A DNA stretch of 64,000 nt from Litoribrevibacter euphylliae (GTDB taxonomy: Bacteria > Pseudomonadota > Gammaproteobacteria > Pseudomonadales > Litoribrevibacteraceae), in assembly GCF_042646085.1 (NCBI RefSeq), contig NZ_JBHRSZ010000009.1, positions 62,001-126,000 on the forward strand, read 5' to 3'. A program made the translations under genes and the position numbers. Position 1 is the stretch's first letter. Every line of letters starts with the position of its first letter. Below the pieces are notes generated by a model. It had not been told where the DNA came from. It made no database searches and saw only the letters and a program-made list of their open reading frames with translations. This document shows, in pieces, positions 1-8,911 of the stretch.

Positions 1-2
1 GG

Positions 3-86
3 CGGCAGATGGATGCCGACCAAACACATGCTGGGGCTGCAGATCTACCCGAACTGCTGAACGTTCACCAATTAGAATTGCCATAA
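3..86 (+). CDS. possible 3' end of a gene cut by the window edge
   Basis: One forward frame is open from the window edge to a TAA at 84-86 and would encode the last 27 residues of a protein ending in LELP. A second forward frame closes at 58-60, so the reading frame is not certain. It would be convergent with the YcaO gene. The product cannot be named. The 100 bases between the two genes are AT-rich and hold no clear terminator. Confidence 0.25.
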   Translation, partial: RQMDADQTHAGAADLPELLNVHQLELP

Positions 87-187
87 GATCACCTAAAGAA
101 TTATTCAATGCTTATACATTACATCAGCACTAAAAAATCGCCATTACATACCATTACACACGGAATAATTTATAAAAATCTGGCCCT

Positions 188-2569
188 CTAAATATACAAC
201 GACTGAGGATTGAGCTCAGACTCTGAATAAGCGTCTTGCAGGATGCCTAACGCCACCGGCATTTTATATAGCCGTTCATTGGCTAACTGGGGCCAGATAT
301 GGCAGAGGCCGGGTACAAACACTTTTACCGTTTTGAGAGGTATCTGAGCTCTGGAGTAATTCAGTACCAGCGTTTCCAGCCCTAATAGATTCAACCTATC
401 AACAAGCCCCATCACATCTTGTTGGATATCCAAACCCTGTGTAGATAGGGGCTGACAGCTCGGAGTATTTATTTTTGTATTTGTTTTTGTATTGATGTTT
501 GTATGCACATTGGGATAGAGATAATCACCGTCTTCCATCGCATCAAAGTCAAAAGGTGCGCCATTCTGGTTTCTAATAGGAATCAACTGACACAATTCCG
601 TTAATGCGCGTTGTGCCGCAATATCAGCACGTAAATGGCAGCCGAATCCCATGACAAAGCCGCCGGTTAAGCGATCCTTCCCGATTGCAGCCATAACCGG
701 AACCCCAACATCCATGGTCAAATCCAATACCCAAAACTCATGACCTGCCTTATCTTTCGGCGATAAGGTTTCCTTTAACTTAGCCAGGTTTTCAGGATTA
801 ATTTGAGTCAGATCATACTCAGGTCGAACCAAGCGGTTGTACCACCAAATCGCCACCGCATCTCGTTCTATTAACTCAAACAAGCCTTGCAGAATGGCTT
901 CTTCAATTGTATTTCCTGCGGCACAGCCATTGGAATGCCAACGTCCATAGCGTTCGTCCTCAAACGGAAGCTGACTGAAACACTGACTCAGCGGCACATA
1001 CACCTGTTCTTGCTGAGTCAGCGACCAGGTTGGCAGCCAATGAATCGATTCATTTTGATATTGAACCGAAGCTTGTTTTAACGTGGAATCAGGATGAGTT
1101 ACATCACTAAAGTTACGGTATTGATTAGGACTGTACGGCACCAATGCCTGGTAGCTGATAGTTCTCTTGCTCTGCTCATTCAGCTCTGACTCACGTGCTT
1201 TTATCAGCGGAATGTCCTCTTGATATAAGGCACAGTAACGCTCTACCGCCTCACACAAAGCACTGGCTTGAGACTGAATTGGTTCAACGCCCTTGCCCAT
1301 GCAAATCTGAACAAAGCCTTGCTCCATCACTTGAGGTGTTAATGTCGCTGGCGTTTTGAAAAAACCAGTTCGGTACACTTTTACCGGTGAGCCATTTTTT
1401 GTATTCACTTCGCGAAGGTGATTGATGACGCCCGTTATGGGGCTTACCAATGGTTGTAAGCGTTTAACTGTTTCTTCAGGCGCTATAGATCGTGACCCGC
1501 CGTCTTGATTGAATCGGTTTACACAGGAACTTAACGTCAAAGGCGTATTGAACTGACGAGCCATATCCGCATTATTGTTCAACTCATGATTAATCGGATG
1601 ATGTTCAACCTGACTATTCGCTTTTTGACAGACCATCAAGCATGGACTTTCCACGCATGAACTTTGCTCAGCAACAAATTGAGAAACAATCAGCTTGGCG
1701 ATTGTCTTCCCATGCTCTGAAAAGAAGTCATTATCTTCACCTTGATTAATGGGGACAGGAAAGGAATGTAACCGCTCAGGCCACTTACGCATAGCAGCCT
1801 TACGAACCGGCTGGTTATTCAAAATACGCTGTTGCAGTTTCTCAAAGTGATGAAAACCCTCACCTGAATACACAGGGCTAACCCAAACCGCATCACCTGA
1901 CAGTTTAAGAACCACCACCTGCTCATCAGGCTGTAACCTTTTCTGTTGTATAAGCGGCTGTTGTATAAGCGCCTGTTGGCTAATTCTGGGGTCGAGAAAA
2001 TCATCCACCAAAAGATAGTTCAAACGGTTCAGATTCAAGGCATTTGAACGGAATTCTTGGCTAGTTTTCATCAATAACGACTGGATATCATCACACAAGG
2101 CTAATACTGAGAGATTGATGATTTTAACGGCTAAAGAGCCGACCGATGATTCGTATACATCAGGCTGAGCAAGCGGATTAAAATCTGGCTGTACATATCG
2201 TTCAGGGAACTTAGTGTTAACCAGAATATTTGAGCTTAACAGTTGTTGAGCTTGCTGATGAAAGCAAGTCTCTAAGCTTTTATATTCAACATAAGTATCC
2301 TCAATACAAGCATTCTCAATGCAGGCATTCTGGATAATCGCCCCGGCCGGTTTCACCTGGTTAATCTGATCCAGTAAAGGAAACTGTGCTTGCGGAAGTA
2401 ACCACTGTGCGCTTTCCGATAACAGAAATACATCTTTGTTCTCAAAGACATACACATTAAACGATGGGTGCCATTGAAATGTAGGTAGCTGGCTCTTTTC
2501 GTACTGATTATTTGCGTAATCGCCTCGTTCACTTTCAGCCCTTGTCTGAATTACTTCATCTAACTGCAT
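188..2569 (-). CDS. YcaO-domain TOMM cyclodehydratase fused to leader-docking region
   Basis: This 793-residue protein is the probable azoline-forming enzyme of the cluster: YcaO enzymes use ATP to cyclise Cys, Ser or Thr of a precursor peptide. The C-terminal half (about 370-793) is YcaO-like. It carries GKG at about 425-427, the SxxxExxER nucleotide/Mg motif (SALCEAVER, about 436-444) and a second acidic block (EAILQGLFELIERDA, around 560). The first 350 residues are divergent and fit the docking/E1-like half seen in cyclodehydratase-docking fusions (TIGR03882/TIGR03604 type); that assignment is inference. The extreme C-terminus reads ELNPQSLYI and lacks the PxPxP tail of many TOMM YcaO proteins. 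Three short tandem repeats lie inside the gene. It is last in the operon, 74 bases after the amidohydrolase gene. Confidence 0.85.
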   Translation of the reverse strand: MQLDEVIQTRAESERGDYANNQYEKSQLPTFQWHPSFNVYVFENKDVFLLSESAQWLLPQAQFPLLDQINQVKPAGAIIQNACIENACIEDTYVEYKSLETCFHQQAQQLLSSNILVNTKFPERYVQPDFNPLAQPDVYESSVGSLAVKIINLSVLALCDDIQSLLMKTSQEFRSNALNLNRLNYLLVDDFLDPRISQQALIQQPLIQQKRLQPDEQVVVLKLSGDAVWVSPVYSGEGFHHFEKLQQRILNNQPVRKAAMRKWPERLHSFPVPINQGEDNDFFSEHGKTIAKLIVSQFVAEQSSCVESPCLMVCQKANSQVEHHPINHELNNNADMARQFNTPLTLSSCVNRFNQDGGSRSIAPEETVKRLQPLVSPITGVINHLREVNTKNGSPVKVYRTGFFKTPATLTPQVMEQGFVQICMGKGVEPIQSQASALCEAVERYCALYQEDIPLIKARESELNEQSKRTISYQALVPYSPNQYRNFSDVTHPDSTLKQASVQYQNESIHWLPTWSLTQQEQVYVPLSQCFSQLPFEDERYGRWHSNGCAAGNTIEEAILQGLFELIERDAVAIWWYNRLVRPEYDLTQINPENLAKLKETLSPKDKAGHEFWVLDLTMDVGVPVMAAIGKDRLTGGFVMGFGCHLRADIAAQRALTELCQLIPIRNQNGAPFDFDAMEDGDYLYPNVHTNINTKTNTKINTPSCQPLSTQGLDIQQDVMGLVDRLNLLGLETLVLNYSRAQIPLKTVKVFVPGLCHIWPQLANERLYKMPVALGILQDAYSESELNPQSLYI
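464..505. repeat. 12-bp imperfect tandem repeat inside the YcaO gene
   Basis: About three units of 12 bp encode a four-residue period (TNIN-TKTN-TKIN) in the YcaO protein. It lies between the two conserved YcaO blocks and the C-terminus, probably in a surface loop. Confidence 0.6.
1943..1987. repeat. 15-bp tandem repeat inside the YcaO gene
   Basis: Two near-identical 15-bp units (1943-1957, 1958-1972) and a third decayed unit encode the repeated pentapeptide pattern (xLIQQ) in the N-terminal half of the YcaO protein. Confidence 0.75.
2300..2329. repeat. 15-bp tandem duplication inside the YcaO gene
   Basis: Two 15-bp units (2300-2314 and 2315-2329) differ at two positions and encode NACIE twice in a row (followed by DTYVE). 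The frame is kept. Confidence 0.75.
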
Positions 2570-2643
2570 TGATCTTCATCCGTGAATTGTCCTGATCTAT
2601 TAAACAAAGCCCCAAAACAACGGCGCTTTAACTAAAAAACCCT

Positions 2644-3792
2644 TTAGTTGAAAAACGTTTGAGCATTATTAGCTAACACATCCTTAAGTTCTTCCTCAGA
2701 AAGAACGCCCAGCTGCTTTGCGATGTCTTCTGTCGTGAAGTGCATGTGATCTGGATGAGGAAAGTCAGAGCCATACAAGAGTTTTTCATGGCCTACCGTC
2801 TCGATTACTTCTCGTAAACAAGGCTCGCCTAATTCGATCGCTACCCAACATTGTCGTTTGAAGTACTCGGAAGGCAGCATTTTAATGTTATCGGCCACCA
2901 GAGAAGGAAACTCGGGATAGCAAATAGTATCCAGACGCCAAAGCCAATGAGGTAACCACGAAGCACCAGCTTCAAGAAACGCAAACTTTAACGTCGGATG
3001 ACGTTCAAAGACGCCCGATTCCAACAAGGAAACGAAGGCCATTTGTACTTCCATTGGGTGGGAACAAGCATGTAACGCAAAACGGGATTGGAATCTGTGC
3101 GTACCTGCCGTAGGCGCATGTAAATTGGTTCCACCATGAAACACAACAGAGATATTGTGCTTTTCACACTTGGCCCAAAAGTCAATGTATTCAGGGGCAC
3201 CAAAGTCCTTCCCTGCAATGACTTCCGGCCTCAAACAAATGGAAGACCAACCATTTTCAATGATCTGATTTAACTGACTGCATAAGGTGGTCGGGTCGTG
3301 ACGACTTAACAAGCCAACAGCTTTCAAGCGATCTGGGTCAACCGAGCAATAATCCTTAAGCCACCGATTGTAGGCATCCGCATAGGCCAATGACACCTCA
3401 GCAGGTAAACATTCATGATTCACAACATAACCGGCAAAGGTAGAAAACAGATACGCGATTGCAATGTCAGAGTCATCCATTGAACTCAATTGAGACTCAG
3501 GATGCATCGCTGCGACTCGCTCAGCGCGGTTGCCTTTATCTTGCATTGCACTTGCGATTTGAATCTCTTCAGACCAGTTATTTAATAAGGGAAAATCACC
3601 GACGACAAAGACCGGCGGCAAGGCTAAATCACCTCTATGCCCAAGTCGTTCCACCCTATCTTGCTGAGCCAGCGGGTTGTCCTGCACTACTTTAATGGGA
3701 TAGGCCTGATAAACCTCTGGGTCCAGATATTTTTCCCATAGATCCAAAGGTTCCATAACATGTCGATCTGCATCGAATATTTGAAAAGTCAT
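2644..3792 (-). CDS. amidohydrolase-2 family metal-dependent hydrolase of the TOMM cluster
   Basis: This 382-residue TIM-barrel protein belongs to the amidohydrolase-2 superfamily (decarboxylases and hydrolases that hold a divalent metal). The N-terminal DADRHVMEP block, the FHGG histidine, LEAGASW and the late GSDFPHPD aspartate correspond to the family's metal site. It lies between the precursor-like gene and the YcaO gene on the same strand. This placement suggests it tailors the modified peptide or a released fragment, but its substrate cannot be read from sequence. Amidohydrolases are known neighbours in Burkholderia-type TOMM kinase/cyclase clusters. The ATG has only a weak ribosome site. 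A hairpin at 3816-3843 lies just upstream. Confidence 0.8.
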   Translation of the reverse strand: MTFQIFDADRHVMEPLDLWEKYLDPEVYQAYPIKVVQDNPLAQQDRVERLGHRGDLALPPVFVVGDFPLLNNWSEEIQIASAMQDKGNRAERVAAMHPESQLSSMDDSDIAIAYLFSTFAGYVVNHECLPAEVSLAYADAYNRWLKDYCSVDPDRLKAVGLLSRHDPTTLCSQLNQIIENGWSSICLRPEVIAGKDFGAPEYIDFWAKCEKHNISVVFHGGTNLHAPTAGTHRFQSRFALHACSHPMEVQMAFVSLLESGVFERHPTLKFAFLEAGASWLPHWLWRLDTICYPEFPSLVADNIKMLPSEYFKRQCWVAIELGEPCLREVIETVGHEKLLYGSDFPHPDHMHFTTEDIAKQLGVLSEEELKDVLANNAQTFFN

Positions 3793-3815
3793 TGATTAGG
3801 TGTCCGTAAGAAAGC

Positions 3816-3843
3816 ATCAGGCATCACCAATGCGATGCCTGAT
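3816..3843 (-). promoter_or_regulatory. perfect intercistronic hairpin between precursor and enzyme genes
   Basis: A 10-bp perfect inverted repeat (3816-3825 with 3834-3843, 8-base loop) lies in the 81-base gap between the precursor stop and the amidohydrolase start. There is only a weak U-rich tail. A processing or partial-termination element that leaves more precursor mRNA than enzyme mRNA is the natural reading; this is inference. Confidence 0.6.
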
Positions 3844-3873
3844 TGAGATTAAAAGTGAATTAACCTCTGCTTA

Positions 3874-4701
3874 TTAACAGCAGGTAAACGGGTATGATTT
3901 GCCGTCATCGTTGTACGCAGCAAGCGCAATCGGATAAATGCCCTGAGACGCTTTAACGCCTTCTGGCACCTGTGGCTTCCTTGGTTTACCAAGAGAAATG
4001 ATATTAGCCGGATAATCAAACTCAGAATCATCGTCTTTATTCAGAATGAAGGTTTTACATTCTTTGAAGTTGATCGCAAAATTCCAAGGATTTGAGTAAC
4101 CAAAGAATTTCGACAGTACCGGAGTCTTATCGGTGTGATCCCCTTCTGGGTTCAACAACTCTTCTTTAAAGCTTGGGTCATCCCAATACAATGCAATCGC
4201 TCTTAACAACACTGCACTGAAAGACAACAGATCAATATCGCTTTCTCCCATGGTCAAAATGGTAGGAACTTCGATGTTCTTAGATACAAGATAATCCAGG
4301 AACTCAATTTGCTCTTTGTCATTGAATAATAATTGAATATCCGACTTCACCTTGCCCATGAACGACGGGAAAATAAAGTTGTATTGAGCAAGCCCTGCAA
4401 CTCGGCTCTCAAGACCAGGATCTTCTGGCATAAAGATGGTCATGCGATCATCATTGCCCACCCAGCGGCCAGTTTGAATTGGGTCCCAATACAGGGTGTG
4501 ACTCTCGTCGTCCAGGAAGTTAATAACTAAGTTTTCCCACGGACTAACAAACTTCTTAGGTGAACCGGAATGCTGCTCCAAAAAGGTTAGAATGTTCTCT
4601 TCACCCTGCTCATGAAATTCTTTTGCAAACTCTTCATCTTCCCATGATTTAGCAACCGCCTGGAGATAGGCCGTTTTAAAGTTCAATATTGAGTTACTCA
4701 T
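3874..4701 (-). CDS. two-domain TOMM precursor-like protein (BMA_0021/BMA_0022 type)
   Basis: This 275-residue protein matches the large precursor family found next to TOMM kinase/cyclase proteins. It has an internal duplication. Residues about 8-63 and 161-213 share the pattern of an aromatic helix with W-[ED]-D-x-x-F-x-x-E followed by an [SN]-PW-x-x-x-INF block. The C-terminus after residue 250 becomes a short tail rich in modifiable residues and ends YPFTCC, which would be the core: two Cys and a Thr are candidate azole sites. The equivalent end of the first half (about 105-117) lacks Cys. It lies between the kinase gene and the modifying enzymes. The start has GAGGG seven bases upstream. 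Whether the tail is cleaved off or remains attached is unknown. Confidence 0.8.
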   Translation of the reverse strand: MSNSILNFKTAYLQAVAKSWEDEEFAKEFHEQGEENILTFLEQHSGSPKKFVSPWENLVINFLDDESHTLYWDPIQTGRWVGNDDRMTIFMPEDPGLESRVAGLAQYNFIFPSFMGKVKSDIQLLFNDKEQIEFLDYLVSKNIEVPTILTMGESDIDLLSFSAVLLRAIALYWDDPSFKEELLNPEGDHTDKTPVLSKFFGYSNPWNFAINFKECKTFILNKDDDSEFDYPANIISLGKPRKPQVPEGVKASQGIYPIALAAYNDDGKSYPFTCC

Positions 4702-4750
4702 TTTTTTCCCTCGGTATAGTTAAAAGGTTACATCCATTTATTGACCAGTC

Positions 4751-7700
4751 TTATTCAACTACCTCAGTCATCAAATCCAGCAATGCTTTTGATTCCTGTA
4801 CAAATAAATAAGCCTTTTGCTCAATAGCTAATTCTAAAGAAGTGTTTAATAGAGAAAGAATTCTTTGGGTTGCCTCGTTATTCTTCTTATATAAGGCAAG
4901 CGCTAATGTGTTTTTAACAATCGGCAAAGCACCCACTTCACCATTGGTGGTAGATTTTTCTAACGACAACTCCATCAAAGAAGTGGCTTCATCAATCTCA
5001 CCTATGTTCAGCAGTTTTTTCGCGATGAAGTGGATATACCAGCCTGTAGCAAAGTCGTAGTCCGACTTGCATAGATCAATCACCAGCGCTTTAGCTTTTT
5101 CCAGATTGCCTTTGGCTGTCTCCAGTAGGATATCGATGTACACCGTATAAAAGGTTGGATTGCTCTCATCGTAGAAATATTGGTAATAGTCCTGACACAC
5201 TCGAATAACGAGTTCATCTTCACCTTTGAAACTTAAGCACAAGGCGTAAAAAATATGGGATGCCACACAAGAAACCGGGTATTTATCAACAATTGACAAA
5301 TCTGTCGCTTGCTTGGCAGTTTCAATGGCTTTATCTAGCTCACCAATATGTAAATACGACAGCGATAACATGCCCAAACAGTATGGTTTGAAGTCATTAT
5401 CAGACTCCATAAACACCGGATAAGTATTTTCCTCATACAACCTAATGGTGCGTTCGAAAGACACAATGGATTTATCAAAATCCCCTTGAAGCTGGTAGTT
5501 TTGAGAGAGAAAACACAAGACAGGGATTAAGTAATCATGATGGCAATGATCAGACTCATAAGACGCTAATAACCGTTCACCTAGCAATTGGGCTTCCTGG
5601 TATTGGGAACTGTGGTGCAGACTGAGAAAGTCCAGAAAATCACTTCTCGCCTTTAATGACTCACATAACGCTGTTTCACTGTCCCATAGGTTATTGTGAT
5701 CCGAATCATCCAAAATACGCTTGATGGATTGGTTCCACGCCAGTGCAATTTCAGAAGTATAGCTGTAAACCGCCAACGCAATGGGTACTGCCAGATGGTA
5801 AAACTTGAGCCGATTCAAATCGCTCAGTTCAGAGTCGTCGATCTGTGAAATCCAAGTTTCCAGTTCTGCCCCAAAATTTAGGGCTTCTACGTTTGAACCA
5901 ATCTGAGAAAACGTCTCAACGACTTTCAAGCCATAGTCGACGGCTTTAAGATAGTTCTCGGCTCCAGCAAAATGACGAGCCAAGGTATCTCGACCGTAGT
6001 TAGGCACTTCTTCCGAATGACCTTCAAGCGTCTTAGCAATCAATGAATGCGATAAAATGCGGGATTTATTTCCCATCGCTTCATACGCAGCATCACGCAC
6101 CAACGCATGTTTGAACATGTAAGTATCGCCGTTCACCTGACGCAGACGAACAACCAAATCGCAGGCAATCAGTTCATTGAGATCTGTTTGAACTTCTTCT
6201 TCCGACTTAGGTGAAGCGGCAACCAACAAGGCATGATCAAACTCTCGTCCAATAGTGGCAGCCAGTTGGGCAGTATCTTTTGAAGAAACCAGACTATCTA
6301 ACTTTTGTTGCAGCGATTCCAATAAGGTTTCAGGAACTTCTTTAATCTTATCTGGTGCGACGAAATCAACCACCCCATTCAAATGCTGAACCAATTTCTT
6401 GGAACGTAGCATGTTGACCAGTTCTTCAACAAATAGCGGAATACCATCGGTTCTGGAAGCGACGATATCTAACACCGCTGGTGATACATTCCGTTGATCG
6501 AATAATGCTCGAATAAATCGGTTCGTCTTTTCTTCATCTAACCCAAGAACCGGTAAATCCAAATCATAAAGAACCTTAAGGGTTTCAGGAATCTCATGAC
6601 GAGACGTAGTGATCAAGATACTGCGACTGCTTTTAAACAAAGGATGTTGAAGAATATAAGAAAGAAACTCGATACTTGTCGGATCAGCCCAGTGCATATC
6701 TTCAAAGATGAATAAGGCTGCGCTGTTGTCAGTCTCTTCAGAACTATCAATGAGTAACTCTGTCAGCACTTCAAATAAGACGTCTTTTTGTGCTTCAGGC
6801 GAGAGCGAGGCTAAGGTTTTAGCAGGCTCGCTTGTATCTGATTCGCTTGTATATGATTGGCTTGTATCAGGTTCAAATGGCAAATGAAGCCAGGTACAGA
6901 GCACAGAAAGAGCCACTGAGGGTTCGAGCCCAGATCTCGTTTTCAGATCATTGGTTAAATGCCCCCGGAGTTGTTCGACTGCCTGTTTAGGAGATAAAGA
7001 ATCCAAGGAATATTTATAACTGATAAGACTCAACACCGGATGCAAAGCATTGTACTTATGTTCAGGCAAATGCTGGGCAATATAGTGTCGAAAGCCTTGG
7101 GCTCGATTTCGTAACTCAAAAATCAATCGGGACTTTCCAATCCCCGCTTCGCCATAAACATGAGCAGAAACACTTTCCGATGTATTGTCTAGCAGCGTAA
7201 GTAAACGGTTTAACTCTTGCTCACGCCCGACAAATTCATAACTTGATTGTTTCGCACGTAAAAAACCAAATGCTTCTACCGAGCGCTCACCTACCAGTTG
7301 ATGAAGCTGCGTCGTTTTTTGATGAACACCAATGGACGTTACATTACAAGGAAGAAACTCGATGTAGTTATCAAGCAGTACTTTACTTGCGTTAGAACAT
7401 AACACTTGTTGCGGTTTAGAAAGTCGCGCTAATTCCATTGCGGTGTTTGGGGTATCACCTTCAGGAACACTGTCTGAATAATTTGTTACTAACCCCGTAT
7501 GCATACCCATTCTGATCTGAACTTCGATGCCTTGGTTCGCTTTCAATAACACATTTCTTTGATTGAGATTACTGGAAATCTCCAATGCTGTTCGGGCGCA
7601 CAAGCGACTATCGTTGTCACTAACCGAGGGATACCCAAAATAAAACAACAAGGTGTCGCCCAACGAACCCACATGAAAGGCGCCATAACGGACAGCAATA

Positions 7701-8911
7701 TCAACACATTGCGATTTCTGATCGTGATGAAAGGCATCAATAACTTCGCCGTTCATAATGTCGTCGTAAACCGTACGAATCGTAATATTCACACACAAAA
7801 CCGAAATCTGTTTACGCTCGGTTCCCCCTGTGTAATAAGCGCTAGGACTGTTAATCTGAGTCTCTTGAAAGTCGATGTCCAAGAACGCATCAGTGTCTTG
7901 GGAAAGGTGTTGATTTGCTTGGACTGAATGACTGCCAACCAAGGATGAAAAGTTAATCAGATTAAGATCATCATAGACATCAGAAGCACTGGCGGCTCGA
8001 TCTTGGCAATTCTTATTCAGTACACGTCGTAACAAATTAGCGACCGGATGACCTGCCACCGAAACAGGTAAAGGAACATTCGACTGGCTTAACTGCTTAT
8101 GAAAAATAGAAGCCAAGCTAGAACCGGTAATAGCCGGCTGCCCTGTTAAGCACTCTATAAACACCAACCCCCAGACATACAAATCACTTTTTAGCGTGGG
8201 TGGTTCACCACGTAATTGTTCAGGCGCGCTGTAAGATGGCGTTCCCAGAGATTCTTGTGTCAGTGTAAGTGTTTTAAAATCTTGTCGACGGGCTTCACTG
8301 GTTAATGTACCGATACCAAAATCAAGGATCTTAACGTGACTCTTAGTTCCCGACTTGGTAAGCATAATGTTGGCTGGTTTAAGGTCGCGATGAATTACGC
8401 CTTGAGCATGAGCATGGGCTAATGCGTCCAACACTTGAGACATCAAATTTGCCGCTTCGGAAGGCACAAACGCCCCCTTCTCCTGAAGAAGATCTTTTAA
8501 AGAAACACCTTCAACGTATTCAAATACGGCATACACCAAATCTTCATCACACTCCCCTTTATCCAGTAATCTCACTATATTGGGGTGCTGTAAACGACTA
8601 CATAACTCAGTTTCTCGATGGAAGCGTTCGATATGACGCCTGCGTTTTTCCTCATCAAAATCTGAGTTCAAAGATAAGAACTTAATCGCAACGGTTTGAC
8701 CGGTATTGACTTGTGTGGCTCGATAGACCTGACCAAAGCCACCTTGGCCGATTTTATCGAGCAACTGATAATTTTCTGATTGAAATCTACGACCAATCGC
8801 TGTTTCTGTCGTATCTATTATTTCTTGTGAACGAGTCTCTTGTGAACGCGGTTCTTTTGAACATGTTTTTTGTGAACGTGTGTTTTGTGAAATCATGTCT
8901 TGCGAAAGCAT
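4751..8911 (-). CDS. TOMM-system Ser/Thr kinase / nucleotide cyclase-like / ATPase-TPR fusion
   Basis: This 1386-residue cytoplasmic regulator has the architecture of TIGR03903, the TOMM system kinase/cyclase fusion. The kinase domain (about 48-320) carries the glycine loop GQGGFG at 55-60, Lys77, HRDLKPAN from 174 and DFG at 197-199, so it looks active. A class III cyclase-like domain (about 365-480) keeps Asp419 but has Asn375 where the first metal-binding Asp is expected, so cyclase activity is doubtful. An AAA/STAND-type ATPase follows with Walker A GEAGIGKS at 587-594. The last third, from about residue 950, looks like TPR-type helical repeats. Residues 3-32 are six SQ-starting pentapeptide repeats. 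It is the first gene of the TOMM operon and probably senses or regulates TOMM production; its ligand is unknown. Confidence 0.9.
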   Translation of the reverse strand: MLSQDMISQNTRSQKTCSKEPRSQETRSQEIIDTTETAIGRRFQSENYQLLDKIGQGGFGQVYRATQVNTGQTVAIKFLSLNSDFDEEKRRRHIERFHRETELCSRLQHPNIVRLLDKGECDEDLVYAVFEYVEGVSLKDLLQEKGAFVPSEAANLMSQVLDALAHAHAQGVIHRDLKPANIMLTKSGTKSHVKILDFGIGTLTSEARRQDFKTLTLTQESLGTPSYSAPEQLRGEPPTLKSDLYVWGLVFIECLTGQPAITGSSLASIFHKQLSQSNVPLPVSVAGHPVANLLRRVLNKNCQDRAASASDVYDDLNLINFSSLVGSHSVQANQHLSQDTDAFLDIDFQETQINSPSAYYTGGTERKQISVLCVNITIRTVYDDIMNGEVIDAFHHDQKSQCVDIAVRYGAFHVGSLGDTLLFYFGYPSVSDNDSRLCARTALEISSNLNQRNVLLKANQGIEVQIRMGMHTGLVTNYSDSVPEGDTPNTAMELARLSKPQQVLCSNASKVLLDNYIEFLPCNVTSIGVHQKTTQLHQLVGERSVEAFGFLRAKQSSYEFVGREQELNRLLTLLDNTSESVSAHVYGEAGIGKSRLIFELRNRAQGFRHYIAQHLPEHKYNALHPVLSLISYKYSLDSLSPKQAVEQLRGHLTNDLKTRSGLEPSVALSVLCTWLHLPFEPDTSQSYTSESDTSEPAKTLASLSPEAQKDVLFEVLTELLIDSSEETDNSAALFIFEDMHWADPTSIEFLSYILQHPLFKSSRSILITTSRHEIPETLKVLYDLDLPVLGLDEEKTNRFIRALFDQRNVSPAVLDIVASRTDGIPLFVEELVNMLRSKKLVQHLNGVVDFVAPDKIKEVPETLLESLQQKLDSLVSSKDTAQLAATIGREFDHALLVAASPKSEEEVQTDLNELIACDLVVRLRQVNGDTYMFKHALVRDAAYEAMGNKSRILSHSLIAKTLEGHSEEVPNYGRDTLARHFAGAENYLKAVDYGLKVVETFSQIGSNVEALNFGAELETWISQIDDSELSDLNRLKFYHLAVPIALAVYSYTSEIALAWNQSIKRILDDSDHNNLWDSETALCESLKARSDFLDFLSLHHSSQYQEAQLLGERLLASYESDHCHHDYLIPVLCFLSQNYQLQGDFDKSIVSFERTIRLYEENTYPVFMESDNDFKPYCLGMLSLSYLHIGELDKAIETAKQATDLSIVDKYPVSCVASHIFYALCLSFKGEDELVIRVCQDYYQYFYDESNPTFYTVYIDILLETAKGNLEKAKALVIDLCKSDYDFATGWYIHFIAKKLLNIGEIDEATSLMELSLEKSTTNGEVGALPIVKNTLALALYKKNNEATQRILSLLNTSLELAIEQKAYLFVQESKALLDLMTEVVE
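6830..6874. repeat. three 15-bp tandem units in the kinase/cyclase gene
   Basis: Three units (6830-6844, 6845-6859, 6860-6874) encode a Ser/Thr-rich pentapeptide series (SDTSE/SYTSE/DTSQ region) in the ATPase part of the fusion protein. Confidence 0.8.
8816..8905. repeat. six 15-bp units encoding SQ-type pentapeptides at the kinase N-terminus
   Basis: The first 90 coding bases after ATG-Leu consist of six imperfect 15-bp units. They encode SQDMI, SQNTR, SQKTC, SKEPR, SQETR and SQEII, directly before the kinase domain. Confidence 0.85.

Noticed and set aside
7559..7927. 122-codon forward frame inside the kinase/cyclase gene
   Set aside because: It is antisense to a strongly conserved long gene and shows no protein-like pattern.
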